The notes beneath the pieces are model-generated. The model did not search any database. It was given only the letters and a program-made list of their open reading frames with translations, and was not told the origin of the DNA. DNA of 64,000 nucleotides from Maritalea mediterranea (GTDB taxonomy: Bacteria; Pseudomonadota; Alphaproteobacteria; Rhizobiales; Devosiaceae). Below are positions 6,900-15,382 of this stretch, piece by piece. A program made the position numbers and the translations under genes. Position 1 is the stretch's first letter. The number at the start of each line of letters is the position of its first letter. The DNA lies in contig NZ_JAKGTI010000001.1 in assembly GCF_021568695.1 (NCBI RefSeq), positions 1,302,001-1,366,000 on the forward strand, given 5' to 3'.

Positions 6900-8510
6900 T
6901 CAGCCTTGTTGGCGGACCAGATCGCGCAGTTCGTTCTTTTTAATCTTTCCTGTTGTGGTTTTGGGCAGTTCGGCAAAAACAACCTTTTTCGGTCGCATAT
7001 ACCCCGCTAACATGGATTTAGCGTGGGCCAGCAATTCCGCCTCCGTCGCGTCACCCGACAGTTCTACGAAAGCGCAGGGCACTTCACCCCATTTTTCGTC
7101 GGGCATTGCCACGACAGCAACCAGACTGACGGCCGGATGGGCATAGAGCGCTTTCTCAACTTCTATCGAAGAGATATTTTCGCCGCCGGAGATGATGATG
7201 TCCTTAGACCGATCACGGATTTCGATATAGCCATCGGCATGCTGCACAGCGATGTCGCCCGACCAGAACCAGCCATCCTTAAACGCCTTCGCCGTTTCCT
7301 CTGGCGCTTTGAGATATCCCTTCATCATAATATTGCCGCGAAACACCACTTCGCCCAGTGTTTCCCCATCCCAGGGCACAGGCACGCCGGTCTCGGTATC
7401 CAGAACCAGTACGTCTTCCTCAAGCTCATAGGCAACGCCTTGCCGGGCTTTGAGCTCCGCCTGCTGATCAGGGGGCAGTGCCGACCATCCGGGTTTTTCC
7501 GCACACACAACAGCGGGACCATAGACTTCGGTCAGCCCATAGACGTGGGTGATGGAAATGCCCATCGCTTCCATATTTTTGATCACACTGGCTGGCGGAG
7601 GGGCCGCTGCGGTCATCATCTTTATGTTTTGCGAGAAATTCCGTTTTGTCGCGGCGCCACTGATCATCGACATGATGATGGGCGCCCCGCAAAGGTGGGT
7701 CACGCCATGATCGGCAAAGGCATCATAAATCGCATCTGCTTTGGGCGTGCGCAAAAACACATGGGTGCCGGCCAGCAACGTAATGGTCCAGGGAAAACAC
7801 CAGCCATTGCAATGAAATAGCGGCAGCGTCCAGAGATAGACGGGATGGTGCGGCATTTCCCACGTCACCACATTGTTCACTGCATTGGTCCACGCGCCGC
7901 GGTGAGAGTAAACCACGCCTTTGGGCCGCCCGGTGGTGCCAGAGGTGTAGTTGAGCGCAAGCGCGTCCCACTCATCATCAGGCAGCAAATAGGTAAAGTC
8001 AGGATCACCCTCGGCGAGCAGATCGTTATAGGTCAAGGTACCGATCCGCTCACCGCCCGGGCCCTCACTGTCTTCAATATCGATGATCAACAGATCGCGG
8101 CCCGACTGCGCCACCGCGTCTGCCGCCATTTTTGAAAATTCGGTATCGACCAGCAAAACCTTCGCTTCGCCATGGTCCAGAATATAGGCAATGGTGCCCG
8201 CATCAAGCCGCGTATTATTTGCGTTCAGCACTGCGCCCAGCAGGGGCAGTGCCAAGGCGCATTCCAGTGCCTCGGGAATATTGGGCGCGACTAGGGCTAC
8301 CGTGTCGCCCTTGCCAATACCGCGTCTGGCCAAGGCAGAAGCAAGCCGCTTGCAACGCACGGCAACCTCTCCCCAATTGCGCCGAATTCGACCGTGAATC
8401 TGCGCGGGGAGTTCCGGGTGCACACGCTCAACACGTTTGAGGATCGAGACGGGCGACAGGGCCGTGAAATTCGCAGCGTTGCGTGAAAGCTCTGGCCCGT
8501 CATAAATCAT
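6900..8510 (-). CDS. Acyl-CoA synthetase (AMP-forming, ANL superfamily)
   Basis: About 536 residues; activates a carboxylic acid to its CoA thioester via an acyl-AMP. The signature motifs are all present: the P-loop YTSGTTGRPKGV, the A5 motif HVYGLTEVYGP, the W.SGDIA motif, RDRSKDIIISGGENIS, and the catalytic Lys near the C-terminus in KTTTGKIKKNELR. It is cytoplasmic with no signal. The ATG at 8510 is preferred over the ATG at 8522 because it overlaps the upstream stop as ATGA, a coupled start. It sits between a crotonase and a DmdA-like demethylase, so a methylmercaptopropionate-CoA ligase (DmdB-like) role is possible but not shown by the sequence. Confidence 0.87.
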   Translation of the reverse strand: MIYDGPELSRNAANFTALSPVSILKRVERVHPELPAQIHGRIRRNWGEVAVRCKRLASALARRGIGKGDTVALVAPNIPEALECALALPLLGAVLNANNTRLDAGTIAYILDHGEAKVLLVDTEFSKMAADAVAQSGRDLLIIDIEDSEGPGGERIGTLTYNDLLAEGDPDFTYLLPDDEWDALALNYTSGTTGRPKGVVYSHRGAWTNAVNNVVTWEMPHHPVYLWTLPLFHCNGWCFPWTITLLAGTHVFLRTPKADAIYDAFADHGVTHLCGAPIIMSMISGAATKRNFSQNIKMMTAAAPPPASVIKNMEAMGISITHVYGLTEVYGPAVVCAEKPGWSALPPDQQAELKARQGVAYELEEDVLVLDTETGVPVPWDGETLGEVVFRGNIMMKGYLKAPEETAKAFKDGWFWSGDIAVQHADGYIEIRDRSKDIIISGGENISSIEVEKALYAHPAVSLVAVVAMPDEKWGEVPCAFVELSGDATEAELLAHAKSMLAGYMRPKKVVFAELPKTTTGKIKKNELRDLVRQQG

Positions 8511-9319
8511 TCGCCGGTCCAATCTGGCATGGGCTTTTTGAGGGTGAAGGCCTCAATGCCCGCCACCGTATCTTTTGCCATCATGTTTTCTGCCATCGTC
8601 CGGCCGGCAAAGGCATAAGCCTCGTCCAACGGCATATCGAGCTGTTCATAAAATGCACGTTTGCCGATTTTGACTGCTGCAGGGGATTTTTCAGCAATGG
8701 TTCGGGCCAAATCCATGCTGGTTGTTTCGAGATCCGCTAGCGGGACAACCCGGTTCAATAGCCCCATTTCGGCCACACGGGCCGCTGGCAGGAACTCACC
8801 CGTCAGCAACATTTCCATGGCCATTTTGCGCGGCACATTGCGCGACAAGGCAACCATGGGCGTGGAGCAGAACAGGCCGATATTCACACCAGACGTTGCA
8901 AAAGTCGCGTCTTCAGCGGCCACGGCCAAATCACAGGACGCCACAAGCTGGCAACCTGCTGCCGTGGCGATCCCTTTCACCTCCGCAATCACGGGTTGTG
9001 GCAAGCGCACCACGCGCAGCATCATCGCGGTGCATCTGGCAAATAGGTCTTGAAAATATTGGAATCCGCCGTCCGCATCTGCGCGACGTGCGGACATTTC
9101 CTTAAGATTATGGCCGGCGCAAAAATGCTTTCCGCCGCTGCGCAGGATCACAATTTTGACAGAGCGATCCAATGCAATGCTGTCCAGCAAGTCAGAGAGC
9201 GCCGCCAGCATCTTTTCCGACAAGGCGTTGATCGATTTGGGCGCATTCAGGGTGATGACGGCAACGCCGTCCTTATCTGACCGCAGAATGGGACTGCTAT
9301 TTTCCAATTTGCCGTCCAT
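8507..9319 (-). CDS. Crotonase-fold protein, ECHDC3-like, lacking catalytic glutamates
   Basis: A 270-residue enoyl-CoA hydratase/isomerase-fold protein. The oxyanion-hole regions are visible (GGKHFCAGHNLKEM and KGIATAAGCQLVASCD), and FATSGVNIGLFCSTPMVAL is highly characteristic of the ECHDC3 subgroup. The two catalytic glutamates of true hydratases are absent: the GGGCE position reads AGCQ, and the FG.PE position reads FATSG. Hydratase activity is therefore doubtful; thioesterase or another CoA-ester role is possible. The ATG at 9319 has GGGAGG nine bases upstream and is preferred over the GTG at 9325. It is the first gene of a three-gene minus-strand operon, divergent from an IclR regulator. 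Confidence 0.8.
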   Translation of the reverse strand: MDGKLENSSPILRSDKDGVAVITLNAPKSINALSEKMLAALSDLLDSIALDRSVKIVILRSGGKHFCAGHNLKEMSARRADADGGFQYFQDLFARCTAMMLRVVRLPQPVIAEVKGIATAAGCQLVASCDLAVAAEDATFATSGVNIGLFCSTPMVALSRNVPRKMAMEMLLTGEFLPAARVAEMGLLNRVVPLADLETTSMDLARTIAEKSPAAVKIGKRAFYEQLDMPLDEAYAFAGRTMAENMMAKDTVAGIEAFTLKKPMPDWTGE

Positions 9320-9351
9320 AATCACATTCCTCCCTTGCGATTACGGTATAT

Positions 9352-9368
9352 TTCTTGTAACGCAAGAA
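9352..9368. promoter_or_regulatory. TTCTTG-N5-CAAGAA palindrome, likely IclR operator
   Basis: A perfect inverted repeat with 6-bp arms lies in the 72-bp gap between the divergent crotonase and IclR genes, 24 bp before the IclR start. Position and size fit an operator that controls both directions. The binding protein is inferred from adjacency. Confidence 0.5.
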
Positions 9369-9391
9369 TTGAATTCTCACAAGGTGAAAAT

Positions 9392-10159
9392 ATGCATCTG
9401 GAACGCCTGACTTGCATTCTCGAAATCATCGGCCAGAAGGGCGCGGCTACGGTGGGCGAGATTTGCCGCCACACGCAACTGCCAAAAGCCTCTGCCTATC
9501 GGCTTGTGCAAGATTTGGTGAGCGTTGGCTTGTTAGAGCCTGCGGGGCGCGGGCAATTTATGATTGGCACCCGCCTTAAGCGGATCACACATAACGAGCA
9601 TTCAGACAGTGCACTGTTGGAGTTGATCGCGCCAAGTTTGAAGCTTGCCGCTGCCCAGTTCGGTGTAGCGTTTTTCTTGTCGCGGTTGCGCGGGAAGGCC
9701 GTGGAAATCATTCATGTCGAGACACCTGGCGATGGCGTTTCCTATCTCCATCCGGGTTTAGGGCGGCGCCCTGTTCACGCCTGTTCCTGTTCAAAGGCTG
9801 TCGCGGCTTTTTCACCCGAGGTGCTTTTCTCCAACGACCTGCACGGCCAACTTCGCGCATACACCGAATTCACAGTGACGAACATCGATGATCTTAAGGC
9901 GGAGTTTGAAATTATTCGGCAACGCGGTTTTGCAGAATGTGTCGAAGAGATTGAGCGCGGTATGTGTTCAGTGGCAGCCCCGCTCGCGCCAAGCGGCCCA
10001 GGGGCGACAATGTCGATTGGAGCTGTCGGCTCAGTCAGGATATTCTCGCCCACATTCAGAGAAAAAATCGGCCCCCAAATCGTTAAATTGGCGCGCGAAC
10101 TTTCGACAACACTGGGTTGGGATGTCGCGCAGGATGAAAAAATCGTCGGCGCTCACTGA
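9392..10159 (+). CDS. IclR family transcriptional regulator
   Basis: About 255 residues. The N-terminal winged helix-turn-helix (ATVGEICRHTQLPKASAYRLVQDLVSVGLL) is followed by the IclR effector domain, with a recognisable GRRPVHACSCSKAVAAF pocket region and RGFAECVEEIERGMCSVAAPL. It probably senses an aromatic or small carboxylic/CoA-related metabolite and regulates the divergent operon 5718-9319. The ATG at 9392 has AAGGTG five bases upstream and matches the family N-terminus; the in-frame TTG at 9335 would overlap the promoter and palindrome. Confidence 0.88.
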   Translation: MHLERLTCILEIIGQKGAATVGEICRHTQLPKASAYRLVQDLVSVGLLEPAGRGQFMIGTRLKRITHNEHSDSALLELIAPSLKLAAAQFGVAFFLSRLRGKAVEIIHVETPGDGVSYLHPGLGRRPVHACSCSKAVAAFSPEVLFSNDLHGQLRAYTEFTVTNIDDLKAEFEIIRQRGFAECVEEIERGMCSVAAPLAPSGPGATMSIGAVGSVRIFSPTFREKIGPQIVKLARELSTTLGWDVAQDEKIVGAH

Positions 10160-10244
10160 CCTCGACCCTTGCAATGTCAGTCGCTACCATAATGAGGGGT
10201 GTGCACCTGCCGACGAGGGGGCGGCCCATCTTTCGTCAACGCAG

Positions 10245-10262
10245 ATTCGGTGTGCCGAATTT
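10245..10262 (+). terminator. Short hairpin after iclR
   Basis: ATTCGG (10245-10250) and CCGAAT (10255-10260) form a 6-bp stem with a TGTG loop followed by only two T residues. A weak terminator at best. A TATAAT hexamer (10264-10269) follows at once and could be the -10 box of the galM-like gene, although no good -35 is seen. Confidence 0.35.
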
Positions 10263-10352
10263 GTATAATGCCCAACAAGATAATTGCTCACGTTTATTTA
10301 TTGGCGCAACATAGAATAGGGCAGGTTTTAGGAAGGTGGCGAAGTTTTGGTG

Positions 10353-11405
10353 ATGCGTTCGGATAGTACTAGTGAAAAGGGCCAGATTGAAACCGGGCAA
10401 GTTTCAGCGTTTGGCCGGACACCAAAAGGTGAGCAGGTACGACTTGTCAGGATTTCCAACGGCGGTTCCAGCGCATCAATTATGACGTGGGGGGCGTCGC
10501 TTCAGGATTTTCACCGCGTGGAGTGCGATTATTCTTTGGTTTTGGGCAGTCCTGATTTTGACGCCTATCTTGGTCCGATGCTGTATTTCGGCGCGATTGT
10601 AGGCCCTGTGGCAAATCGCGTGGCCAACGGCCAATTTTTGCTTGACGGTCATCTCGTTGAACTGGATCGCAATGAAAATGGAAAGACTACGCTGCATGGA
10701 GGCAGCTCAGGCACCGGGCAACGCAATTGGACATTGCTCGCCTGCAACGCGACAAGCTGTACCCTTGGTGTAACACACGGTGACGGGGTAGGGGGGTTCC
10801 CCGGCAATGTGGACGTTCGGGCGCATTATGCTTTAGATGAAACCGGCAGGCTAACTCTTGATATTGACGCTTGCACCGACAAGACCACGCCTCTCAATTT
10901 TGCCCATCACAGCTATTGGAACCTTGACGGTCAGGCGGATATCTCTCGCCACCATATGCAGATTAGCGCCAGTAAATACTTGCCGGTGGACGCGGAGTTG
11001 ATCCCCGCCGATGTGCCCGCTCGTGTGCAGGGGACAGTTTTTGATTATCGCCTAGCAAAGCCCATCAGCTCGCCGGATCATATGGCGCTAGACCATAATT
11101 TTTGCATTGATGGTGCGGACGGGCAGGTGCGCCACCTATGTACAGTGCAAGCTAGGCAATTTTCGCTTGATGTGCACAGCACGGAGCCTGGCTTACAGGT
11201 TTTTGATGCCACGGGCATGGACACGACCCCATTCAAGGGACATCAGGGCCACCCTTACGGACCACATGCCGGATTAGCGCTTGAGCCGCAAAAGTGGCCC
11301 GATTCCCCGAATCGCGAGGCCTTTCCTTCAAGCTTGGTCCAGCCCGGAGAGACATATCACCAGCGTACGCAATTCCGGGTTACACCGCTGGCGCAAAAAG
11401 CCTAG
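10353..11405 (+). CDS. galM: Aldose 1-epimerase (galactose mutarotase)
   Basis: About 350 residues, the normal GalM length; interconverts alpha and beta anomers of galactose and other aldoses in the cytoplasm. Key motifs: NRVANGQF, LHGG, the catalytic-His strand FAHHSYWNL, the LDHNF segment and the catalytic-Glu region GLALEPQKWPDSPN. Starts at TTG 10347, GTG 10350 and ATG 10353 are all in frame; a GGAAGGTGG box lies at 10331-10339. ATG 10353 is given by convention. It stands alone but could feed the galactoside pathway encoded from 25.5 kb. Confidence 0.9.
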   Translation: MRSDSTSEKGQIETGQVSAFGRTPKGEQVRLVRISNGGSSASIMTWGASLQDFHRVECDYSLVLGSPDFDAYLGPMLYFGAIVGPVANRVANGQFLLDGHLVELDRNENGKTTLHGGSSGTGQRNWTLLACNATSCTLGVTHGDGVGGFPGNVDVRAHYALDETGRLTLDIDACTDKTTPLNFAHHSYWNLDGQADISRHHMQISASKYLPVDAELIPADVPARVQGTVFDYRLAKPISSPDHMALDHNFCIDGADGQVRHLCTVQARQFSLDVHSTEPGLQVFDATGMDTTPFKGHQGHPYGPHAGLALEPQKWPDSPNREAFPSSLVQPGETYHQRTQFRVTPLAQKA

Positions 11406-11417
11406 CCGGGCTACCTC

Positions 11418-11645
11418 TTAGGTCACCGGCGGTGGCGTTGTCCACGGCAAGGCGATCGCGACCAGTCCGAACCAGAACAGGATCCAGAGCAGAATCGCCA
11501 AAGCGGCGGCCATGCCACTGACCGCATAGCGGTAACGCCCACCATAACTATAGGGCCAGCGTTCTCTGGTATAGGGCCAGGTTGGCCAACCGAGAACGAC
11601 AAGAATCAGAAGAAATAGCCAGAAGTAGAACAGGAATTCAGCCAT
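11418..11645 (-). CDS. Small membrane protein, DUF3309-like
   Basis: 75 residues with two hydrophobic helices (residues ~4-20 and ~43-66) separated by a Trp/Tyr/Arg-rich loop. The LGWPTWPYTR segment after the first helix resembles the PTWPYS motif of the small DUF3309 membrane proteins common in Proteobacteria. Function unknown. A GGAGG-type ribosome-binding site lies upstream of the ATG on the minus strand. It converges on galM with a 12-bp gap. Confidence 0.6.
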   Translation of the reverse strand: MAEFLFYFWLFLLILVVLGWPTWPYTRERWPYSYGGRYRYAVSGMAAALAILLWILFWFGLVAIALPWTTPPPVT

Positions 11646-11731
11646 CAGTTCACCTCCGTTTCTGGAGTTGTTCTGCAGTCATAATGCATGACGCGCCCAC
11701 CAGGTTCCGATGGCTAGGGTGACGAAATTGG

Positions 11732-12658
11732 TTAGTTGGCAGCCACGCCGGACAGTGCGTTCGTTTCAAGCTCAAACATTTCGCGCAGTCGGTCAGCGAA
11801 TTTGCGAGCGGCAACGGGCAGAGTGCGCTTATATAATTGGCCGACAAACAAGAAACCCGGCTCAATCTCATTTGCTTTGAAGGGGCGATATACCAAATCG
11901 GCCTCTGTGGGAGAAGCGCTGATGGTCAGGGGCAAATCCAAGGCCAATCCAGCGCCTTGGCGGGCCAGATGTCGGAGCAGCGCCATATCATCGCTTTCAA
12001 TAGCGGGTTTGCAATTCAATCCCTTTTTAACGCAGGCAGCCTCGACGATTTCGCGGATTCCTTCGCCACGCGGGGGCAGGAGCGGATGATGCTCCAAAAA
12101 GTCAACCAAACGCAATTCTGCATGCGCCGCCAAGGGGTGATCGGCCGCCAAAGCCACCGACAAATGCTGCTGCTGATGCGATATCACCTGCATATCCGCC
12201 AAGCGCAGCGGTTGAAACATAACAACAATATCCGCCTCAAGGTTTTGCAATTGCTGTTCTACCTGTCCCCGGTCATAGGCATGCAACGAAAATGTAACGC
12301 CCGGAAAATCGGCGCGATAGGATTGAATGAGCCGAGGCAATAAACGACCGCCAATTTCCTTTGTGGTGGCAATACGCACATGCCCGATTCGAACCCCGGA
12401 GAGATCGGCAATTTGGGAGCGGACACGTTCCAAATCTGCCATTTGCGCGCGGATATGGTGGATAAACAGCTCACCCGCGCTATTCAGCCGAACGCCCAGA
12501 GCGTGACGCTCGAAAATTTCAATGTCCAGCTCTTCCTCGATGGCCAAGATGCGTCGGTTCAGTGCGGATGGTGTGATCGCCAACACTTCGGCGGCCGCGC
12601 GGATGGAGCCAGCGCGCGCGACGGCATCCACATATTTGAGGGCCAGCATATGCCGCAT
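11732..12658 (-). CDS. LysR family transcriptional regulator
   Basis: 308 residues: an N-terminal winged HTH (AGSIRAAAEVLAITPSALNRRILAIEEEL, residues ~15-45), a linker helix, and a periplasmic-binding-like effector domain from ~95 on. It is divergent from the nitrate transport and reduction operon starting at 12815, so it probably controls that operon in response to nitrogen state, much as Nac/Cbl-type LysR proteins do in other bacteria. The usual alphaproteobacterial nasS-nasT pair is not in the window. An ATG start with an AGGAGG-type site lies at its 5' end. Confidence 0.87.
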   Translation of the reverse strand: MRHMLALKYVDAVARAGSIRAAAEVLAITPSALNRRILAIEEELDIEIFERHALGVRLNSAGELFIHHIRAQMADLERVRSQIADLSGVRIGHVRIATTKEIGGRLLPRLIQSYRADFPGVTFSLHAYDRGQVEQQLQNLEADIVVMFQPLRLADMQVISHQQQHLSVALAADHPLAAHAELRLVDFLEHHPLLPPRGEGIREIVEAACVKKGLNCKPAIESDDMALLRHLARQGAGLALDLPLTISASPTEADLVYRPFKANEIEPGFLFVGQLYKRTLPVAARKFADRLREMFELETNALSGVAAN

Positions 12659-12764
12659 AAACGCCTCCTTGGGTGTGTCCTTTTTTGCAACACATATTCG
12701 ATTTTTTAGCAGCAGACAACAACGGGTTACTTTGGCAAGCTCGCATTTAGGTCAGTAATAGTGA

Positions 12765-12778
12765 CGCGAAAAATCGCG
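12765..12778 (+). promoter_or_regulatory. CGCGA-AAAA-TCGCG hairpin in nrtA leader
   Basis: A perfect 5-bp stem with an AAAA loop lies 37 bp before the nrtA start codon, in the presumed leader or promoter. It could be an operator or an RNA hairpin. No second matching hairpin, as expected for a NasT-type antitermination leader, was found, so its role is open. Confidence 0.35.
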
Positions 12779-12814
12779 CATAGCCCAACAAAGGCCGCAA
12801 CAGGACGAGGTAAA

Positions 12815-14218
12815 ATGCTTTCAAATCCGCTCGATAAACGACTTACGCGCCGCCGCTTCGCTGCAGCACTTTTGGGGTCAATTGCTGCCCTTGGTTTGAG
12901 CATTCCTGCCTTTGCCGAATGGTTGGATGTGGAGAAAGACGAGCTGAAACTCGGTTTCATCAAGCTGACTGATATGGCGCCACTCGCGATCGCCTACGAG
13001 AAGGGCTATTTCGAAGAGGAGGGGCTCTATGTGACGTTGGAGCCGCAGGCGAACTGGAAAGTGCTGCTGGACCGCACCATTACCGGTGAGCTGGATGGGG
13101 CGCACATGCTCGCGGGCCAGCCACTGGCAGCCACTATCGGTTATGGCACCGAGGCGCATATCGTAACGCCTTTTTCGATGGATTTGAACGGCAATGGCAT
13201 CACCGTTTCCAACGAAATCTGGGAGAAGATGAAGCCGCATATCGAGCATGATGCGGAAGGTAAACCAATCCACCCAATCAGCGCCAAGGCGCTTAAGCCG
13301 GTGGTGGATGAGCTGAAGGCCAACGGCGAAAGCTTTAAAATGGGCATGGTGTTTCCCGTCTCCACGCACAATTATGAGCTGCGCTACTGGCTGGCCGCAG
13401 GCGGCATCCACCCCGGCCTTTATTCGTCGACCGATACATCCGGGCAAATTGATGCTGATGCATTGCTCTCTGTAACGCCGCCACCGCAAATGCCGCCCAC
13501 CCTGGAAGCGGGCACCATTCACGGCTATTGCGTGGGCGAGCCTTGGAACCAAGCCGCGGTGTTCAAAGGCATCGGGGTACCTGTGATCACCGACTACGAA
13601 ATATGGAAAAACAATCCGGAAAAAGTGTTCGGGCTCACAAAGGAATTTACCGAGAAATATCCCAACACCACATTGGCCTTGACCAAGGCTTTGATCCGCG
13701 CGGCCAAATGGTTGGATGAAAACGACAACGCCAACCGTGAAGAGGCCGTGGAAATCCTGGCGCGCTCAGAATATGTAGGCGCCGATGCGGAAGTGATCGC
13801 CAACTCCATGACCGGCACCTTTGAGTATGAAAAGGGCGACAAGCGCGCTGTGTCGGACTTTAATGTGTTCTACCGCTATTACGCGACCTATCCCTTTTAT
13901 TCCGATGCCATCTGGTATCTGACCCAAATGCGCCGCTGGGGCCAGATCGACGCCCATAAGCCTGACGGGTGGTATGATGAGGTCGCCAAATCTGTCTATC
14001 GGCCGGACATCTATCTCAAAGCGGCTGAAATGCTGGTGGAAGAGGGCCATGTGGACCGCGAAGACTTCCCTTGGGACAGCGACGGCTACAAAGCCCCAAC
14101 CCCGGCTGAAGACATCATTGATGGTATCCCATTCGATGCGAGATCACCTAACGCCTATATCGACAGTCTGCAAATCGGCCTTAAGACCGATGAGACCGTC
14201 GCATCAAATGGCAGTTAG
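12815..14218 (+). CDS. nrtA: Nitrate/nitrite ABC transporter substrate-binding protein
   Basis: About 467 residues. The N-terminus has a Tat-type signal ([15 protein letters not shown]... ending AFA), so the folded protein would be exported to the periplasm. The mature part is a NrtA/SsuA-like binding protein: [23 protein letters not shown], a GELDGAHML segment, and the [10 protein letters not shown] and [11 protein letters not shown] motifs of nitrate-binding proteins. The ATG at 12815 (GAGG just upstream) is preferred over the GTG at 12761, which lies in the leader and would add 18 residues before the Tat motif. First gene of the nitrate operon; a strong hairpin follows before nrtB. Confidence 0.92.
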   Translation: MLSNPLDKRLTRRRFAAALLGSIAALGLSIPAFAEWLDVEKDELKLGFIKLTDMAPLAIAYEKGYFEEEGLYVTLEPQANWKVLLDRTITGELDGAHMLAGQPLAATIGYGTEAHIVTPFSMDLNGNGITVSNEIWEKMKPHIEHDAEGKPIHPISAKALKPVVDELKANGESFKMGMVFPVSTHNYELRYWLAAGGIHPGLYSSTDTSGQIDADALLSVTPPPQMPPTLEAGTIHGYCVGEPWNQAAVFKGIGVPVITDYEIWKNNPEKVFGLTKEFTEKYPNTTLALTKALIRAAKWLDENDNANREEAVEILARSEYVGADAEVIANSMTGTFEYEKGDKRAVSDFNVFYRYYATYPFYSDAIWYLTQMRRWGQIDAHKPDGWYDEVAKSVYRPDIYLKAAEMLVEEGHVDREDFPWDSDGYKAPTPAEDIIDGIPFDARSPNAYIDSLQIGLKTDETVASNGS

Positions 14219-14228
14219 GCAAGGAGGG

Positions 14229-14266
14229 CGCTGGTTGGCCGGGCCCCGCGGTTTGGCCAACCAGCG
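14229..14266 (+). repeat. 12-bp-stem hairpin between nrtA and nrtB
   Basis: CGCTGGTTGGCC (14229-14240) and GGCCAACCAGCG (14255-14266) are perfect complements around a 14-nt loop. It lies 11 bp after the binding-protein stop and is followed by a short T run (ACAATTTT). It is likely to stabilise the upstream mRNA end or partly terminate transcription, so that more NrtA than membrane component is made. Confidence 0.75.
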
Positions 14267-14293
14267 ACAATTTTAACAGGGGCGAGGTGCCAA

Positions 14294-15373
14294 ATGTCTG
14301 AGATTTCGAGCGCAGAACAAGTCAATGCCGAACCAGTATGGCGAAAGCGCCTTTTGAGTGGCCTTAATCGCGCAAATGGCTGGCTTGAAGCTCTTGGATT
14401 TGCCTGGGTCGCGCCCTTAATCAAGTGGGGCATAGACGAAAACCGCAAGGAACAGTCTAAGATTTTGCGCCAGGTCTTGCTGGTGCCGTTGATGGGCATC
14501 GCTGCCTTTTTGATGATTTGGGCTGCACTGGCACCGCAAGTTCAAACCTCTTTGGGTACTATACCGGGCCCGGTGCAAGTGGTGGAGCAGGCCGGCAATC
14601 TTTGGCAGGACCATGTGCGCGAACGGGAAAAAGCCGCTGCGTTTTATGAACGGCTGGATGCGCGCAACGCCAAACTGATCGAGCAAGGTCAGTCTGACCG
14701 CGTAAAGCATCGCGAGTATACCGGTCAACCGACTTATATCGACCAGATCGTCACCTCGCTTTTCACTGTGGCACTGGGCTTTGTGATCGCGACCGTGATT
14801 GCGGTGCCACTTGGGATTGCGTCTGGCCTGTCAAAAACATTCAATGGCGCTATCAACCCCTTAATTCAGATTTTTAAACCCGTTTCTCCCCTGGCCTGGT
14901 TGCCAATAGTGACGATGGTGATTTCAGCGACATATGCCAATCCCATGGATTGGCTGCCTAAATCCATGATCACCTCCGCCGTCACGGTAACACTGTGCTC
15001 ATTGTGGCCCACATTGATCAATACGGCGCTGGGCGTTGCGTCTGTCGACAAAGACTTGATGAATGTGGGCCGCGTGCTGCAGTTGCCGACCTACAAAACC
15101 ATCACCAAGCTGGTGCTGCCTTCGGCTCTGCCTTTAATTTTTACCGGTTTGCGTTTGTCGCTCGGGGTGGGCTGGATGGTGCTGATCGCCGCTGAAATGC
15201 TGGCGCAAAACCCGGGCCTGGGCAAATTTGTCTGGGACGAATTCCAGAACGGATCCTCCCAATCTTTGGCGCGAATTATGGTGGCCGTGCTCACCATCGG
15301 CATTGTCGGCTTTATGCTCGATCGGCTGATGTTCGCCTTGCAACGTGCTTTCACCTTTAGCGCAAATCGCTAG
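14294..15373 (+). CDS. nrtB: Nitrate/nitrite ABC transporter permease
   Basis: 359 residues. The protein has an unusual long N-terminal part: a cytoplasmic stretch, one membrane helix at residues ~61-80, and a ~70-residue charged segment rich in E/R/K before the BPD_transp_1 domain (residues ~150-355, five or six helices). The domain has the coupling-helix region VASVDKDLMNVGRVLQLPTYKTITKLVLPSALP, which contacts the ATPase, and the typical ending GWMVLIAAEML..NPGLG. It brings nitrate or nitrite across the inner membrane with NrtA and NrtCD. Spaced 75 bp from nrtA and 9 bp from the ATPase gene. Confidence 0.92.
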   Translation: MSEISSAEQVNAEPVWRKRLLSGLNRANGWLEALGFAWVAPLIKWGIDENRKEQSKILRQVLLVPLMGIAAFLMIWAALAPQVQTSLGTIPGPVQVVEQAGNLWQDHVREREKAAAFYERLDARNAKLIEQGQSDRVKHREYTGQPTYIDQIVTSLFTVALGFVIATVIAVPLGIASGLSKTFNGAINPLIQIFKPVSPLAWLPIVTMVISATYANPMDWLPKSMITSAVTVTLCSLWPTLINTALGVASVDKDLMNVGRVLQLPTYKTITKLVLPSALPLIFTGLRLSLGVGWMVLIAAEMLAQNPGLGKFVWDEFQNGSSQSLARIMVAVLTIGIVGFMLDRLMFALQRAFTFSANR

Positions 15374-15382
15374 GAGCAAGAG

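Noticed and set aside
12878-13552. 224-codon minus-strand frame inside nrtA
   Set aside because: Lies wholly within a well-recognised coding gene on the other strand; its His/Arg-rich product has no domain.
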